24,728 nucleotides of DNA from a virus: positions 1 through 24,728 of IMG/VR virus record IMGVR_UViG_3300025577_000058; one strand, written 5' to 3'. The position numbers and the translations under genes are program-made. The notes below the pieces were generated by a model. That model was not told the origin of the DNA. It was given only the letters and a program-made list of their open reading frames with translations, and ran no database searches. How positions within the stretch are numbered: position 1 is the first letter of the stretch; each line of letters opens with the position of its first letter. Positions 15,989 through 22,502 of the stretch are shown here, in pieces.

Positions 15989-16377
15989 TCTTTTACATTG
16001 AAACACGGGCAAGCCTTGTTGGAGAACTCGTTATGTCCGGCGACTTCAATGTCTCCGAACCGTTCGAGTAGCCCATCAACGGTCTCATCCAGTGTTTTCC
16101 ATTGCTCCTTAGTAAAGTTGCTTTCAGGCTGACCATTTTCGTCTAGTCCGCCAATCATACAAATGCCGACACTTCGAGTGTTGTGCCCTTTAATGTGAGC
16201 ACCAACTTCCTCTAAGGCTCGGCCTTTTTCCACCATACCCTCGCGGGTAATCACGATGTGGTAGCCTATCTTTCGCCACCCACGTGCTCGATGCCATTTA
16301 TCAATTACAGCAGCGTTGCACTCCTGATCGGCCTTAGTAGCCGAACAGTGGACGGCAATAAGATCAATTTTTCTCAT
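15958..16377 (-). CDS. N-acetylmuramoyl-L-alanine amidase (T7 lysozyme, gp3.5-like)
   Basis: A 139-residue zinc amidase. The ligands H10 (AVHCSAT), H115 (AGHNE) and C123 (KACPCF), with Y39 (GYHIV) and K121, correspond to T7 H17, H122, C130, Y46 and K128. It cleaves the amide bond between peptidoglycan glycan and peptide. In T7 it also binds and inhibits the phage RNA polymerase; the N-terminal residues involved there are shorter here, so that role is unproven. It is the only lysis-related protein I see in the window. ATG at 16377 overlaps the endonuclease gene by 14 bases, and the end overlaps the primase-helicase. Confidence 0.95.
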   Translation of the reverse strand: MRKIDLIAVHCSATKADQECNAAVIDKWHRARGWRKIGYHIVITREGMVEKGRALEEVGAHIKGHNTRSVGICMIGGLDENGQPESNFTKEQWKTLDETVDGLLERFGDIEVAGHNEFSNKACPCFNVKEWQSNKNPSS

Positions 16378-16783
16378 TTATCCATTCCTTTGGGATATAA
16401 CCTTCTGCGTACAGGAAGCCGTAACGCTCACACCACTTGCGGCATGTCATAGTGCTTCCTTGAACTTTGGATTCGAGACGTTGGAACACAAACCGAATGT
16501 CTCGGTCTGGGTACTGTTCCTTTAGGTTTCTCATTTTCCTTTGGTCAGCAGATTTAAACCAGCCCTTGGCCTCGATAACGATGCCGTTTGGTAAGACAAA
16601 GTCTGCCAAATATGTACGCTCTACTGTGTAAGGAAACTTCTCCTGTTCATACAGGTATTCCTTTGTGGACTTATCTAAGTCTCGCGCAATATGTAGCTCT
16701 AAGCCTGACCTGAACTTGGTCTCTTTAGAAGTCCCCGTCTTCAGTGGTGTCTTCAGTATTGTCGCCTTCGGTAAAGATTTCAT
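16364..16783 (-). CDS. Endonuclease I, Holliday-junction resolving (T7 gp3-like)
   Basis: A 139-residue enzyme with catalytic residues E29 (FRSGLE), D61 (LADF), E71 and K73 (VIEAKGWF), matching T7 E20, D55, E65 and K67 in spacing. The later CRKWCERYGF and PKEWI are also family features. It resolves branched DNA and, in T7, breaks down host DNA. The ATG at 16783 overlaps the gp2.5 gene by 59 bases; the next Met is far too late, so either this start or an unusual start a few codons downstream is used. About nine residues precede FRSGLE beyond the T7 length. Confidence 0.94.
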   Translation of the reverse strand: MKSLPKATILKTPLKTGTSKETKFRSGLELHIARDLDKSTKEYLYEQEKFPYTVERTYLADFVLPNGIVIEAKGWFKSADQRKMRNLKEQYPDRDIRFVFQRLESKVQGSTMTCRKWCERYGFLYAEGYIPKEWINEKN

Positions 16784-17357
16784 CGGTTTGCTTTACGTCG
16801 CTTTCTGAAAACTCATAACCTTCCTCTTCCTCGAACTTGAAGCTGCCAAAGCCGCCGCCTCCTTGCACTAGTGTTACTAGTTGGACAGCCGTTAGTCGTA
16901 GAGACACACCTGCACCAGCAATCGCTGTGTAGTAAGGGATAGCCTCATACGCAACTTTGACTGTGGAGCCGTTGCCTACGTCTACTTCTTCAACGATGGG
17001 TTTACCTTTAGCATCAAATACTGCTGGTTTCTTTTCCATCGTGCCGCGTCGAGTTTTGATTACAGCTTTCTGTTTAAAGTTAAATTCAACCTCGCCAGTT
17101 TCATTACCCTGTTCATCAAACACATCTGTGTATGGAGGGTTGCCTGACTTGATCGAGCCCTTCTTGGTAGGGTTCTCTTCCTTCGCCGTCGCTAGGCTTT
17201 CTGTCATAACCTGATTGATATAATCGGTGGTTGCGCCAGCTTGGTCCTTAGGGAGTCGAAGCTTAATAGAGTAAACTCCGTCTGCATCAAATTTCGTATC
17301 AGGACGAAAGAGTTTAGCCCAAAGTGCGGAGCCTTTAGGTGTTTGTTTTACTACCAT
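16725..17357 (-). CDS. Single-stranded DNA-binding protein, T7 gp2.5-like
   Basis: A 210-residue protein; T7 gp2.5 is 232. It has an OB-fold pattern with KGSALWAKLFRPDTKFDADGVYSIKL at the N-terminus and GAGVSLRLTAVQLV near the C-terminal part of the fold. The tail is strongly acidic and ends in Phe (EDGDF), the feature by which gp2.5 contacts polymerase and helicase. The ATG at 17357 has GAGGT 6 bases upstream. The palindrome copy at 17378 lies directly before this ribosome site. The first gene of the replication module lies just upstream. Confidence 0.92.
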   Translation of the reverse strand: MVVKQTPKGSALWAKLFRPDTKFDADGVYSIKLRLPKDQAGATTDYINQVMTESLATAKEENPTKKGSIKSGNPPYTDVFDEQGNETGEVEFNFKQKAVIKTRRGTMEKKPAVFDAKGKPIVEEVDVGNGSTVKVAYEAIPYYTAIAGAGVSLRLTAVQLVTLVQGGGGFGSFKFEEEEGYEFSESDVKQTDEIFTEGDNTEDTTEDGDF

Positions 17358-17377
17358 GTGTTACCTCGTTGGTTAGT

Positions 17378-17392
17378 GTTTACAGTGTAAAC
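17378..17392. promoter_or_regulatory. 15-bp palindrome GTTTACANTGTAAAC, copy 3
   Basis: GTTTACAGTGTAAAC lies 20 bases before the gp2.5 start and touches the stop codon of the 41-residue gene. Bound protein here would sit between the two genes inside the operon rather than at an obvious promoter. Confidence 0.7.
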
Positions 17393-17517
17393 TAAGCGCC
17401 ATATTTCTTTTCAAGCGCGGTTACGTCTATGCCTTGGGCTAAAAGCTTGGCGGCTAAATCCAAAGGCAAATGCTGGTGTCTCTTAAGCAGGACTATTGCT
17501 ACTGCTATATCGTTCAT
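17392..17517 (-). CDS. 41-residue protein at the head of the replication module
   Basis: A short frame, MNDIAVAIVLLKRHQHLPLD followed by LAAKLLAQGIDVTALEKKYGA. ATG at 17517 has AGAGAGG 6 bases upstream, a strong ribosome site. It is predicted to be helical throughout, with an aliphatic first half. It is the first gene behind the phage-type promoter at 17539-17558 and lies between RNA polymerase and gp2.5, the stretch where T7 keeps gene 2 (inhibitor of host RNA polymerase). Position alone does not show that it does the same. Not recognised. Confidence 0.7.
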   Translation of the reverse strand: MNDIAVAIVLLKRHQHLPLDLAAKLLAQGIDVTALEKKYGA

Positions 17518-17538
17518 TTGATGCCTCTCTGTTGGGTA

Positions 17539-17558
17539 GGACTATAGTGTCCTTTATT
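17539..17558 (-). promoter_or_regulatory. Putative phage RNA polymerase promoter, replication module
   Basis: The minus strand reads AATAAAGGACACTATAGTCC. The part GGACACTATAG is close to the SP6 core (GTGACACTATAG) and the K11 core (GCACACTATAG). It points toward the 41-residue gene and the replication module, 21 bases before the start codon, and leaves room for a short leader with the ribosome site. Confidence 0.75.
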
Positions 17559-17561
17559 TGC

Positions 17562-17575
17562 TCTCACTTGTGCAA
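17562..17575. promoter_or_regulatory. Second operator-like element, copy b
   Basis: TCTCAC-TT-GTGCAA (reverse: TTGCAC-AA-GTGAGA) lies immediately upstream of the phage-type promoter, in the 73-base gap behind the RNA polymerase gene. Confidence 0.55.
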
Positions 17576-17590
17576 GTAGATATGTAAGTT

Positions 17591-20044
17591 TTAACTGAAG
17601 AAGAACTCGCTCTTCAGTACACCTCTTATGTCTAGATTACCGCGTTTAGGCGGTTCAGGAACTTCGTCCAAAACCTCTAAAGCTGCTTGTCTGAAATTTT
17701 CCAAGGGATCGTTGGTCTCGTACATATCCACAAAAGCCTCACGCAGGGCATCAAATAAGATGTCAGTGCAATTTTGGCCATCGCCTAGCTGTCCAGCATG
17801 TACTGCATAACTGTCGTGGATCATGCAGAAATCAGACAAGCCTTGTTGGTGACATATGTTAACTGTTTTTGTCATGGCCGCAGCATCTAGGCTGTGAATG
17901 AAATTTGGAGAGCTACCATTCACACTGCGGCGCTTGTCTATTGTACCTTCCTTTGGTTCTCTAAATTGTGGCTTAATTAAAGTACCATCAATGTGGGTGT
18001 TGATGCGCTTACTGGTTACCTGTTCGTAAAACTGAGTGACGTAGGCACCTGAGGGTGATGTCCAAGACGTAGGCAAGCCCTCTTTACTTAGAAGACCACT
18101 TACACTCTGTATCCAATTCATAACCTCACGGGCTGAGACCACCACTTCGCTGATCGCTTCCCATAAGATATGAGCTAGGTAGTTGGATGCTTCAAAATAC
18201 TTACCTTCGAAAAGATCAGGCTTCCCGGCTTCCAGTTGATCGTGAATGTATTCCTCGATGTAACCACGACAGCTAAACATCTTTCCCCCATAGGGTACCA
18301 CCATGACTGGACGCTTACAGGTTTTCCTAGTTACCCCGAAGTCCAGCCAAAGCTGCGCCATCCTATCATCTTTGCGGGCCTCAAGAGCCCTAAGACAAAC
18401 ATCAGCCACCTCTTGGTAAATATCATTAGGACGTTCGCTGGGTATAAGGTTAGTAGCAGCGCCACCACGCTCGTCACGTGCAAGGGCACTAAGATGCTGG
18501 ATACCGTTGTTGCAGCCATCAAGGGCAATAGGCTGGCGTGAAAGGTAAGAAGTCCCCTCCTCTTTGTAGCCTTTCCACTCAAAACAGAATGCCAAGAACT
18601 GCCAAGGCTTATCTGTTTGGGTCCAAAGGGTGTTAGTCAGGGGGTCATTAGCACAAGCAACAATCTTGTCCGTATTCGCCTCAGACCATTCATAACGCTC
18701 TAGAAGGGTCACCTTATCGTTACCAAAAGTATTGGCACCCTGTATGCCTAACCAGAAAGCACCTCTGTCGCCTAAAGGACGCCCCTGAGAGAAGTGTAGT
18801 AACGATTTGGTGGGATCACTGCCTTGTGGGCTAAGAAAGGTACTGCAGACATACTTTCTGAACCGGAAATCATTCTGATAAACAAAGTAAAAGCTATCCT
18901 CCTTAGAAAACTGCTCGGCCACCTTTAGGGTGCGCTCGGTGGCAATACGTTTAGACAAAGCACGTGCATTGAACTGGTACACACGTGTTGCAGCCTTTTT
19001 CCAATCCTTAAAACGTATCTGATCAGCCTCGCCCAGCGCTTTGGTATCTACATCAGGACTAAAGGGGAAAGGAGGCACAGGGTTGTCGTATTTAGACGGT
19101 AAGCCAGCCCATGACTGTCCGCTGTCCCAACAATGACGCATCACCTCTAGCACTTCTTTGTTTACTGCAAACTTAGTACCCTGAAGCGTGTTCACCGCTG
19201 AATATTCTTCCGGCATTGGGTAATGCTTCATGTCCTGAAAGTAATTTAGGTTAGAAGTCTTGATCATGGGAACTGAGAACAATTCTGGGGTGTAGTAACC
19301 TCCGTTAACGGGTGTGGTCCATTCCTTAGGACGCACCAAGCAGGGCATGTAGGAAGTGTTAAGGTTTTCACCTCGTTCATTTACCTGCTTAATCCAGTCC
19401 AAAGTTTTTTCGGTAGCCCGTACAAACATCACTGTTTTGTTGCGACCCATCGAATGCTTTTCGACTTTGATCAAACCTGTGTGCTGAATGACAAGATCAA
19501 TAAGCTTAACACCTGCCGACATCTTTTCCTGCTTTGTCCAAGCATTCGTCATGGTAAGCTCAAGACGCCCAAACTCTCTAAGCATGTTGTAACGGCGGTA
19601 ATAACGGTTAGTCGTCTTGCGTGTTACGTTCTTGTAAATCTTTGAAAAGACAAACCCGTCTTGATCTTTCACAAATTCTAATTTGAACTGATCCTCAAGG
19701 GCACTTGCCAGACCCATTGCAAGACGTGTCAAAGTTGTCGTTGTCGATACGCTGTCCACACATTTCTTTAGTGCAATGTAAGCTGCAATCTCTGGATCAA
19801 ACTTGTTCAGAGTCACAGCAGAGTAAGCGGCTTTAGTAGTCGCCCCTGATAGGGCTGTAGTCACAAACTCGGTAATGCCTGCAGATACATCATCAACAGA
19901 CTTCTTAAGTAATATCACACCATAAGCAGTGTTGCTTTCGGCTTGGCTTTGTAAGCTTTTGTTTACGTTCTTTCGGTAAGCTTCAACACCTAGTTGGTGC
20001 ATCTGCAGTTCAAGCTGTCTCTGTTTCTCCAAGAGGTCAGTCAT
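17591..20044 (-). CDS. Single-subunit DNA-directed RNA polymerase (T7 gp1-like)
   Basis: An 817-residue polymerase; T7 gp1 is 883. Catalytic residues align with T7: D509 in LDGCNNGIQHLS (T7 D537), R573, K577 and Y585 in RKTCKRPVMVVPYGGK (T7 R627, K631, Y639, with identical spacing), and D744 in MIHDSY (T7 D812). The specificity loop should lie around residues 660-700. The C-terminus ends EFFFS, aromatic like the FAFA end of T7. The ATG at 20044 has AAGGAT 8 bases upstream. It transcribes middle and late phage genes. A motif like its own promoter lies 46-65 bases in front of it, together with operators and sigma70-type elements. Confidence 0.97.
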   Translation of the reverse strand: MTDLLEKQRQLELQMHQLGVEAYRKNVNKSLQSQAESNTAYGVILLKKSVDDVSAGITEFVTTALSGATTKAAYSAVTLNKFDPEIAAYIALKKCVDSVSTTTTLTRLAMGLASALEDQFKLEFVKDQDGFVFSKIYKNVTRKTTNRYYRRYNMLREFGRLELTMTNAWTKQEKMSAGVKLIDLVIQHTGLIKVEKHSMGRNKTVMFVRATEKTLDWIKQVNERGENLNTSYMPCLVRPKEWTTPVNGGYYTPELFSVPMIKTSNLNYFQDMKHYPMPEEYSAVNTLQGTKFAVNKEVLEVMRHCWDSGQSWAGLPSKYDNPVPPFPFSPDVDTKALGEADQIRFKDWKKAATRVYQFNARALSKRIATERTLKVAEQFSKEDSFYFVYQNDFRFRKYVCSTFLSPQGSDPTKSLLHFSQGRPLGDRGAFWLGIQGANTFGNDKVTLLERYEWSEANTDKIVACANDPLTNTLWTQTDKPWQFLAFCFEWKGYKEEGTSYLSRQPIALDGCNNGIQHLSALARDERGGAATNLIPSERPNDIYQEVADVCLRALEARKDDRMAQLWLDFGVTRKTCKRPVMVVPYGGKMFSCRGYIEEYIHDQLEAGKPDLFEGKYFEASNYLAHILWEAISEVVVSAREVMNWIQSVSGLLSKEGLPTSWTSPSGAYVTQFYEQVTSKRINTHIDGTLIKPQFREPKEGTIDKRRSVNGSSPNFIHSLDAAAMTKTVNICHQQGLSDFCMIHDSYAVHAGQLGDGQNCTDILFDALREAFVDMYETNDPLENFRQAALEVLDEVPEPPKRGNLDIRGVLKSEFFFS

Positions 20045-20089
20045 GTGATGGTATCCTTAAGGTTACTATAGGTATGTTTGGGGGACCTA

Positions 20090-20109
20090 GGGCGATAGTG
20101 GCATTTATT
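20090..20109 (-). promoter_or_regulatory. Putative phage RNA polymerase promoter before its own gene
   Basis: The minus strand reads AATAAATGCCACTATCGCCC. It shares AATAAA, CACTAT and the following G, at the same spacing, with the sites at 17539 and 6585. It faces the RNA polymerase gene. Confidence 0.65.
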
Positions 20110-20165
20110 GGACACCACTACTTACGCCACCACAGTCTGAGGTGTGGCGCGAAACCTGAAATCTA

Positions 20166-20179
20166 TTGCACATGTGAGA
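20166..20179. promoter_or_regulatory. Second operator-like element, copy c
   Basis: TTGCAC-AT-GTGAGA. On the minus strand it is followed at once by TAGATT, the same -10-like hexamer that follows copy e. It lies 9 bases from palindrome copy 4. Confidence 0.6.
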
Positions 20180-20187
20180 GTGTCTGA

Positions 20188-20202
20188 GTTTACACTGTAA
20201 AC
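20188..20202. promoter_or_regulatory. 15-bp palindrome GTTTACANTGTAAAC, copy 4
   Basis: GTTTACACTGTAAAC in the RNA polymerase leader, just upstream of operator copy c in the direction of transcription. Confidence 0.7.
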
Positions 20203-20241
20203 GCGAGGAGTTGCCATATAAATAAGGGAAGCGGCGTACAC

Positions 20242-20255
20242 TTGCACAGGTGATA
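20242..20255. promoter_or_regulatory. Second operator-like element, copy d (degenerate)
   Basis: TTGCAC-AG-GTGATA; one base differs from the GTGAGA half found elsewhere. It lies between the sigma70-like promoter and palindrome copy 4. Confidence 0.45.
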
Positions 20256-20314
20256 GGAGGTAGCAGGACATTTTAAGTCTCCCGTGGGGTTGTGGGCGTT
20301 ATTGTATTTAAGCA

Positions 20315-20342
20315 CTCATAAACAGTAAATATCTACTGTCAA
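20315..20342 (-). promoter_or_regulatory. Sigma70-like promoter for RNA polymerase gene
   Basis: The minus strand has a consensus -35 TTGACA (20342-20337), a 16-base spacer and TATGAG (20320-20315; four of six). An inverted repeat ACAGTA-N6-TACTGT (20322-20339) covers the spacer and part of the -35, so a dimeric protein could block it. It starts 41 bases behind the tRNA and gives a leader of about 260 bases for the RNA polymerase. Confidence 0.5.
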
Positions 20343-20382
20343 GTCTACTTCACCAAGACTGGAAAAGTATTTGTTTTCATAA

Positions 20383-20466
20383 TGGTACCCGTGGCCGGAC
20401 TCGAACCGGCACGCCCGAAGGCCACAGATTTTAAGTCTGTTATGTCTACCATTCCATCACACGGGC
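20383..20466 (-). tRNA. tRNA-Leu (anticodon UAA); likely attP region
   Basis: The 84-base minus-strand sequence folds as a complete class II tRNA. The acceptor is GCCCGTG with CACGGGT, the discriminator is A and CCA is encoded. The anticodon stem is ACAGA/TCTGT around CTTAAAA (anticodon TAA), the long variable arm is GCC-TTCG-GGC, and the T arm is GCCGG-TTCGAGT-CCGGC. The first acceptor pair is G-U rather than G-C. It lies 66 bases behind the integrase stop. Tyrosine integrases commonly recombine within tRNA genes, so the T arm and acceptor end are the probable crossover segment. Unlike most attP sites, which keep only the 3' part, the whole tRNA is intact and may be functional. Confidence 0.93.
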
Positions 20467-20468
20467 AA

Positions 20469-20505
20469 CGCCACTGAAGGCCACTAGCGCCACAGCTTAC
20501 GCCAC
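20469..20505. repeat. GTGGCG repeats beside the tRNA, possible integrase arm sites
   Basis: Three minus-strand GTGGCG copies (20469-20474, 20488-20493, 20500-20505) lie between integrase and tRNA. The 10-mer CTTACGCCAC at 20496-20505 recurs exactly at 20121-20130 on the other side of the tRNA, and a further GTGGCG lies at 20144-20149 on the plus strand. Short repeats on both sides of a core are what arm-type integrase sites look like. Confidence 0.45.
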
Positions 20506-20532
20506 AGGCTAGATAGGCCGTAGATATACCCT

Positions 20533-21531
20533 CTACTGTTCCAAAGAAGCAATCGCATTTTGCGAGTTTAGAGGGGAAATCTTGGCATACTTCATGGTGG
20601 TCTGGATCGTCTTGTGACCCATTAAGGCTTGGACCACCTGTAAGGGGGCCCCTTTTTGCACTAGGCGGGATGCAAAAGTATGCCGGAGCGTGTGCCACAC
20701 CACATCCTCGCCTAGTCCTGAAAGTCCCCTGACACGCTCCCACCCACTTCTCCACCACGATCCGCGGGGGAATAGGTACTCAGGCTGCGGACTATCGCTA
20801 AGAGCTCGACACCTTCGAGCAATCACAGCCTTAGCCCTCTTGGTCAGGGGGATGGATCGCCAGTCGTGGTTCTTGCCATCAACTAGTAACCCACCGTCTC
20901 GCATGCTGTCTGTTTTCAACGCATGTAATTCTCCTGCACGAATACCAGTGTCCACGGCAATTACAATAGCATCCATCAGATCATTATAACCCAAATATTC
21001 AGCTTTATTGATTAGCGCAACCACTTCGTCTTCAGTGAGCCAGCGCATGCGCCATTTAGTCTCCTGAAGCCGTCGCAGTTTAGGTTTTTTATCAATCTTA
21101 TCGTACTCCAAAGATACAGTAAGCATCTTGGACAATGCCGCTAAGTGTCGATTGATTGTGGCATTGGATTTGGAGAGGTTTTTGAGCTCAAGAATGTACT
21201 CATCAATCAGCTCGGTTGAAATGTCTTTCACAGGGATTTTAGAACCAAAGAATTTAAGTGCTCTGTTCATGTTATATACCATCTTGGCTTCAGAACGGGA
21301 CCCACGCCAAGCAACCTGATAAGTACGGTCACCAGCGTCTTTAAGAGTCCACGACTGAGTAGAGGGTAATTTAGATGATAGGGTGGGTAGGTCTTTGCCC
21401 AAGACAAGCGCTTCACGTGCTTGCTCTTCCCAAATCAAAGCATCAACTTTGGTATCAAAACTCCTGCGAACCCTTGTACCATTGCTAGAGATGTAGGCTT
21501 GGTACTTTGATCCACGTTTTGATACGGTCAT
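20533..21531 (-). CDS. int: Tyrosine recombinase (phage integrase)
   Basis: A 332-residue integrase. The N-terminal part has a beta-rich arm-binding region (RGSKYQAYISSNGTRVRRSF), then a SAM-like core-binding domain (about 80-150), then the catalytic domain with R198 (DTGIRAGEL), H280xxR283 (WHTLRHTFAS), H306 (LMGHK) and the nucleophile Y315 (TTMKYA). It would insert the phage genome into a host tRNA-Leu gene. ATG at 21531 lies 3 bases behind the winged-helix gene and has no clear ribosome site, so it probably depends on translational coupling. It lies upstream of the RNA polymerase gene with the tRNA between them. Confidence 0.96.
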   Translation of the reverse strand: MTVSKRGSKYQAYISSNGTRVRRSFDTKVDALIWEEQAREALVLGKDLPTLSSKLPSTQSWTLKDAGDRTYQVAWRGSRSEAKMVYNMNRALKFFGSKIPVKDISTELIDEYILELKNLSKSNATINRHLAALSKMLTVSLEYDKIDKKPKLRRLQETKWRMRWLTEDEVVALINKAEYLGYNDLMDAIVIAVDTGIRAGELHALKTDSMRDGGLLVDGKNHDWRSIPLTKRAKAVIARRCRALSDSPQPEYLFPRGSWWRSGWERVRGLSGLGEDVVWHTLRHTFASRLVQKGAPLQVVQALMGHKTIQTTMKYAKISPLNSQNAIASLEQ

Positions 21532-21534
21532 TAT

Positions 21535-21864
21535 TTATTCAAGAAGCGTACTCACGTTTTGAAACAACTTCTTGCCTCTGTTTGTTAATAGAAGAACTTT
21601 TCGGTTACCATAGGCAACGTCTCTGGTGATGGTAATTAAGGCCATACCTTCATCGCCTTGCCGTCTTGTTTCGGACAGCATTTTGCAATGGCGTGAGGCT
21701 GAGGCCATAGTGATGTGCAGCTTATCCACAATATCAGAAATAATCAGAGGAGCTGCGTTGGTACTCTCGTTATAGGCAATGGCCATAAACACTTGTACTG
21801 TGGTTACACGGACACCGTCGTCATGGTGCCTAAATTGATCAAGGATTAGATTTAGATTTCTCAT
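21535..21864 (-). CDS. MarR-like winged-helix DNA-binding protein
   Basis: A 109-residue protein with a winged-helix fold. The recognition helix is probably IVDKLHITMASASRHCKML (residues about 45-63), followed by a wing with ALITITRDVAYGNRKVLLLT and the closing helix NRGKKLFQNV, the usual MarR-type arrangement. Such proteins act as dimers on palindromes, so this is a candidate for binding one of the two operator families seen here. It is shorter than typical MarR proteins (about 140). It lies directly before the integrase, a usual place for a lysogeny regulator. ATG at 21864 overlaps the preceding small gene by 26 bases; the ribosome site is weak. Confidence 0.75.
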   Translation of the reverse strand: MRNLNLILDQFRHHDDGVRVTTVQVFMAIAYNESTNAAPLIISDIVDKLHITMASASRHCKMLSETRRQGDEGMALITITRDVAYGNRKVLLLTNRGKKLFQNVSTLLE

Positions 21865-22018
21865 CTTTCTTTTTTACACTGGCACAGAGCCAAAGTCCTC
21901 CTAAAGTTATGCTAAATCCACGACTGGTGCCAGTATGATACTCTATACTAGGAAGCAAGGGCGCGGAATCGTCAGTTGATATGAATAGTTCGATGCGTTT
22001 GGTTTTGATAAACATCAT
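21839..22018 (-). CDS. 59-residue protein, unknown function
   Basis: A frame beginning MMFIKTKRIELFISTDDSAP and ending in a basic tail (ASVKKKDEKSKSNP), with GFSITLGGLWLCAS before the tail. The pattern looks like a small beta-rich domain or a short hydrophobic hairpin. It fills the only gap between the HTH gene and the MarR-like gene. AGG lies 4 to 7 bases before its two adjacent ATG codons (22018, 22015). Not recognised. The overlap with the next gene favours it being real. Confidence 0.6.
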   Translation of the reverse strand: MMFIKTKRIELFISTDDSAPLLPSIEYHTGTSRGFSITLGGLWLCASVKKKDEKSKSNP

Positions 22019-22068
22019 TAAGCCTGTAATTTCTCATTTAGTAGTAAATTTCAGATAGTAAAGACGTC

Positions 22069-22293
22069 TTAAGCCCCCTTCACTTGGTTTATGTAGACGT
22101 AACGGACGTAGCGCTGCCCAGTGACAGGGTGAGTTTTGTGAGTAGAGACAATCTTATGTCCCAATTCGCGTAGATCGCGGATGCGCCGTGTTAAACTTGA
22201 TATGCTATATTCAACCACCGCTTCACGGACGGTAATTGTTGAGGTTTGCTTGAAGTGGTGAAGAAGTGTCTGAACTTGTGTTTTATTGGTCAT
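22069..22293 (-). CDS. Small helix-turn-helix protein (HTH_39-like)
   Basis: A 74-residue protein. The pattern TKVQTLLHHFKQ-like helix, then STITVREAVVEYSISSLTRRIRDLRELGHKI, then a basic strand-rich end (THPVTGQRYVRYVYI) matches the small phage HTH family in which ITPLEAL..YGI..L..RI..LR..G..I recurs. It probably binds DNA. The ATG at 22293 has AGGA 6 bases upstream; an upstream GTG (22374) gives an unlikely extension. It belongs to the operon that ends with the integrase and is the second candidate regulator in it. Confidence 0.75.
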   Translation of the reverse strand: MTNKTQVQTLLHHFKQTSTITVREAVVEYSISSLTRRIRDLRELGHKIVSTHKTHPVTGQRYVRYVYINQVKGA

Positions 22294-22334
22294 GTTAATT
22301 CCTAAGGTTGTTTCATAGCTTACACTAATGCAAA

Positions 22335-22502
22335 TTAAAAGGGAGGCTCTTCGCCAATGTGTGAAGGTTTCCACGCACGGTGAGGCAAAGGAGCCTTGGT
22401 TTCGTCTTCGGGGTAATTTTTGGAAGGCGCTGGGCCAAGGAAATCTGATAGGAAGTCCCGTAGCTCCCAGCCCATGCCGTCGGTATCTTTAGGCAATGCC
22501 AT
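22335..22502 (-). CDS. 55-residue protein overlapping the 218-residue gene
   Basis: A frame starting MALPKDTDGMGWELRDFLSD and ending KPSHIGEEPPF. The ATG at 22502 lies 13 bases inside the upstream gene's end, so translation is probably coupled; there is no good ribosome site of its own. An inner ATG (residue 10) is possible. The composition (Trp, Pro, acidic residues) looks like a real protein, and other frames in this stretch look worse. Not recognised. Confidence 0.5.
   Translation of the reverse strand: MALPKDTDGMGWELRDFLSDFLGPAPSKNYPEDETKAPLPHRAWKPSHIGEEPPF

Larger units (their letters stand above)
20045..20382 (-). promoter_or_regulatory. RNA polymerase leader and control region
   Basis: This 338-base gap holds no gene and is the densest control region of the window. 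Right to left it contains a sigma70-like promoter (20315-20342), second-type operator d (20242-20255), palindrome copy 4 (20188-20202), operator c (20166-20179), a hairpin (CGCCACCAC with GTGTGGCG, about 20125-20149) and a phage-type promoter (20090-20109). A possible -10, TAGATT (20160-20165), follows operator c on the minus strand, as in the promoter at 23234, but its -35 is poor. The order suggests that host polymerase first makes the phage polymerase under repressor control, after which the phage enzyme may amplify its own gene. Confidence 0.6.

Noticed and set aside
17595-17617. Hairpin CTGAAGA...TCTTCAG at the end of the RNA polymerase gene as a terminator
   Set aside because: It is within the coding end and is not followed by a T-run on the transcribed strand.
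20345-20758. Open frame on the minus strand overlapping integrase end and tRNA
   Set aside because: It reads through the tRNA-Leu (the VAFGRAGSSPATG-like stretch is translated tRNA) and overlaps the integrase in another frame.
21921-21934. Palindrome ACTGGTGCCAGT and a nearby ACTGGCAC as a possible operator
   Set aside because: Both lie within the coding sequence of the 59-residue gene and do not recur elsewhere, so coding explains them.
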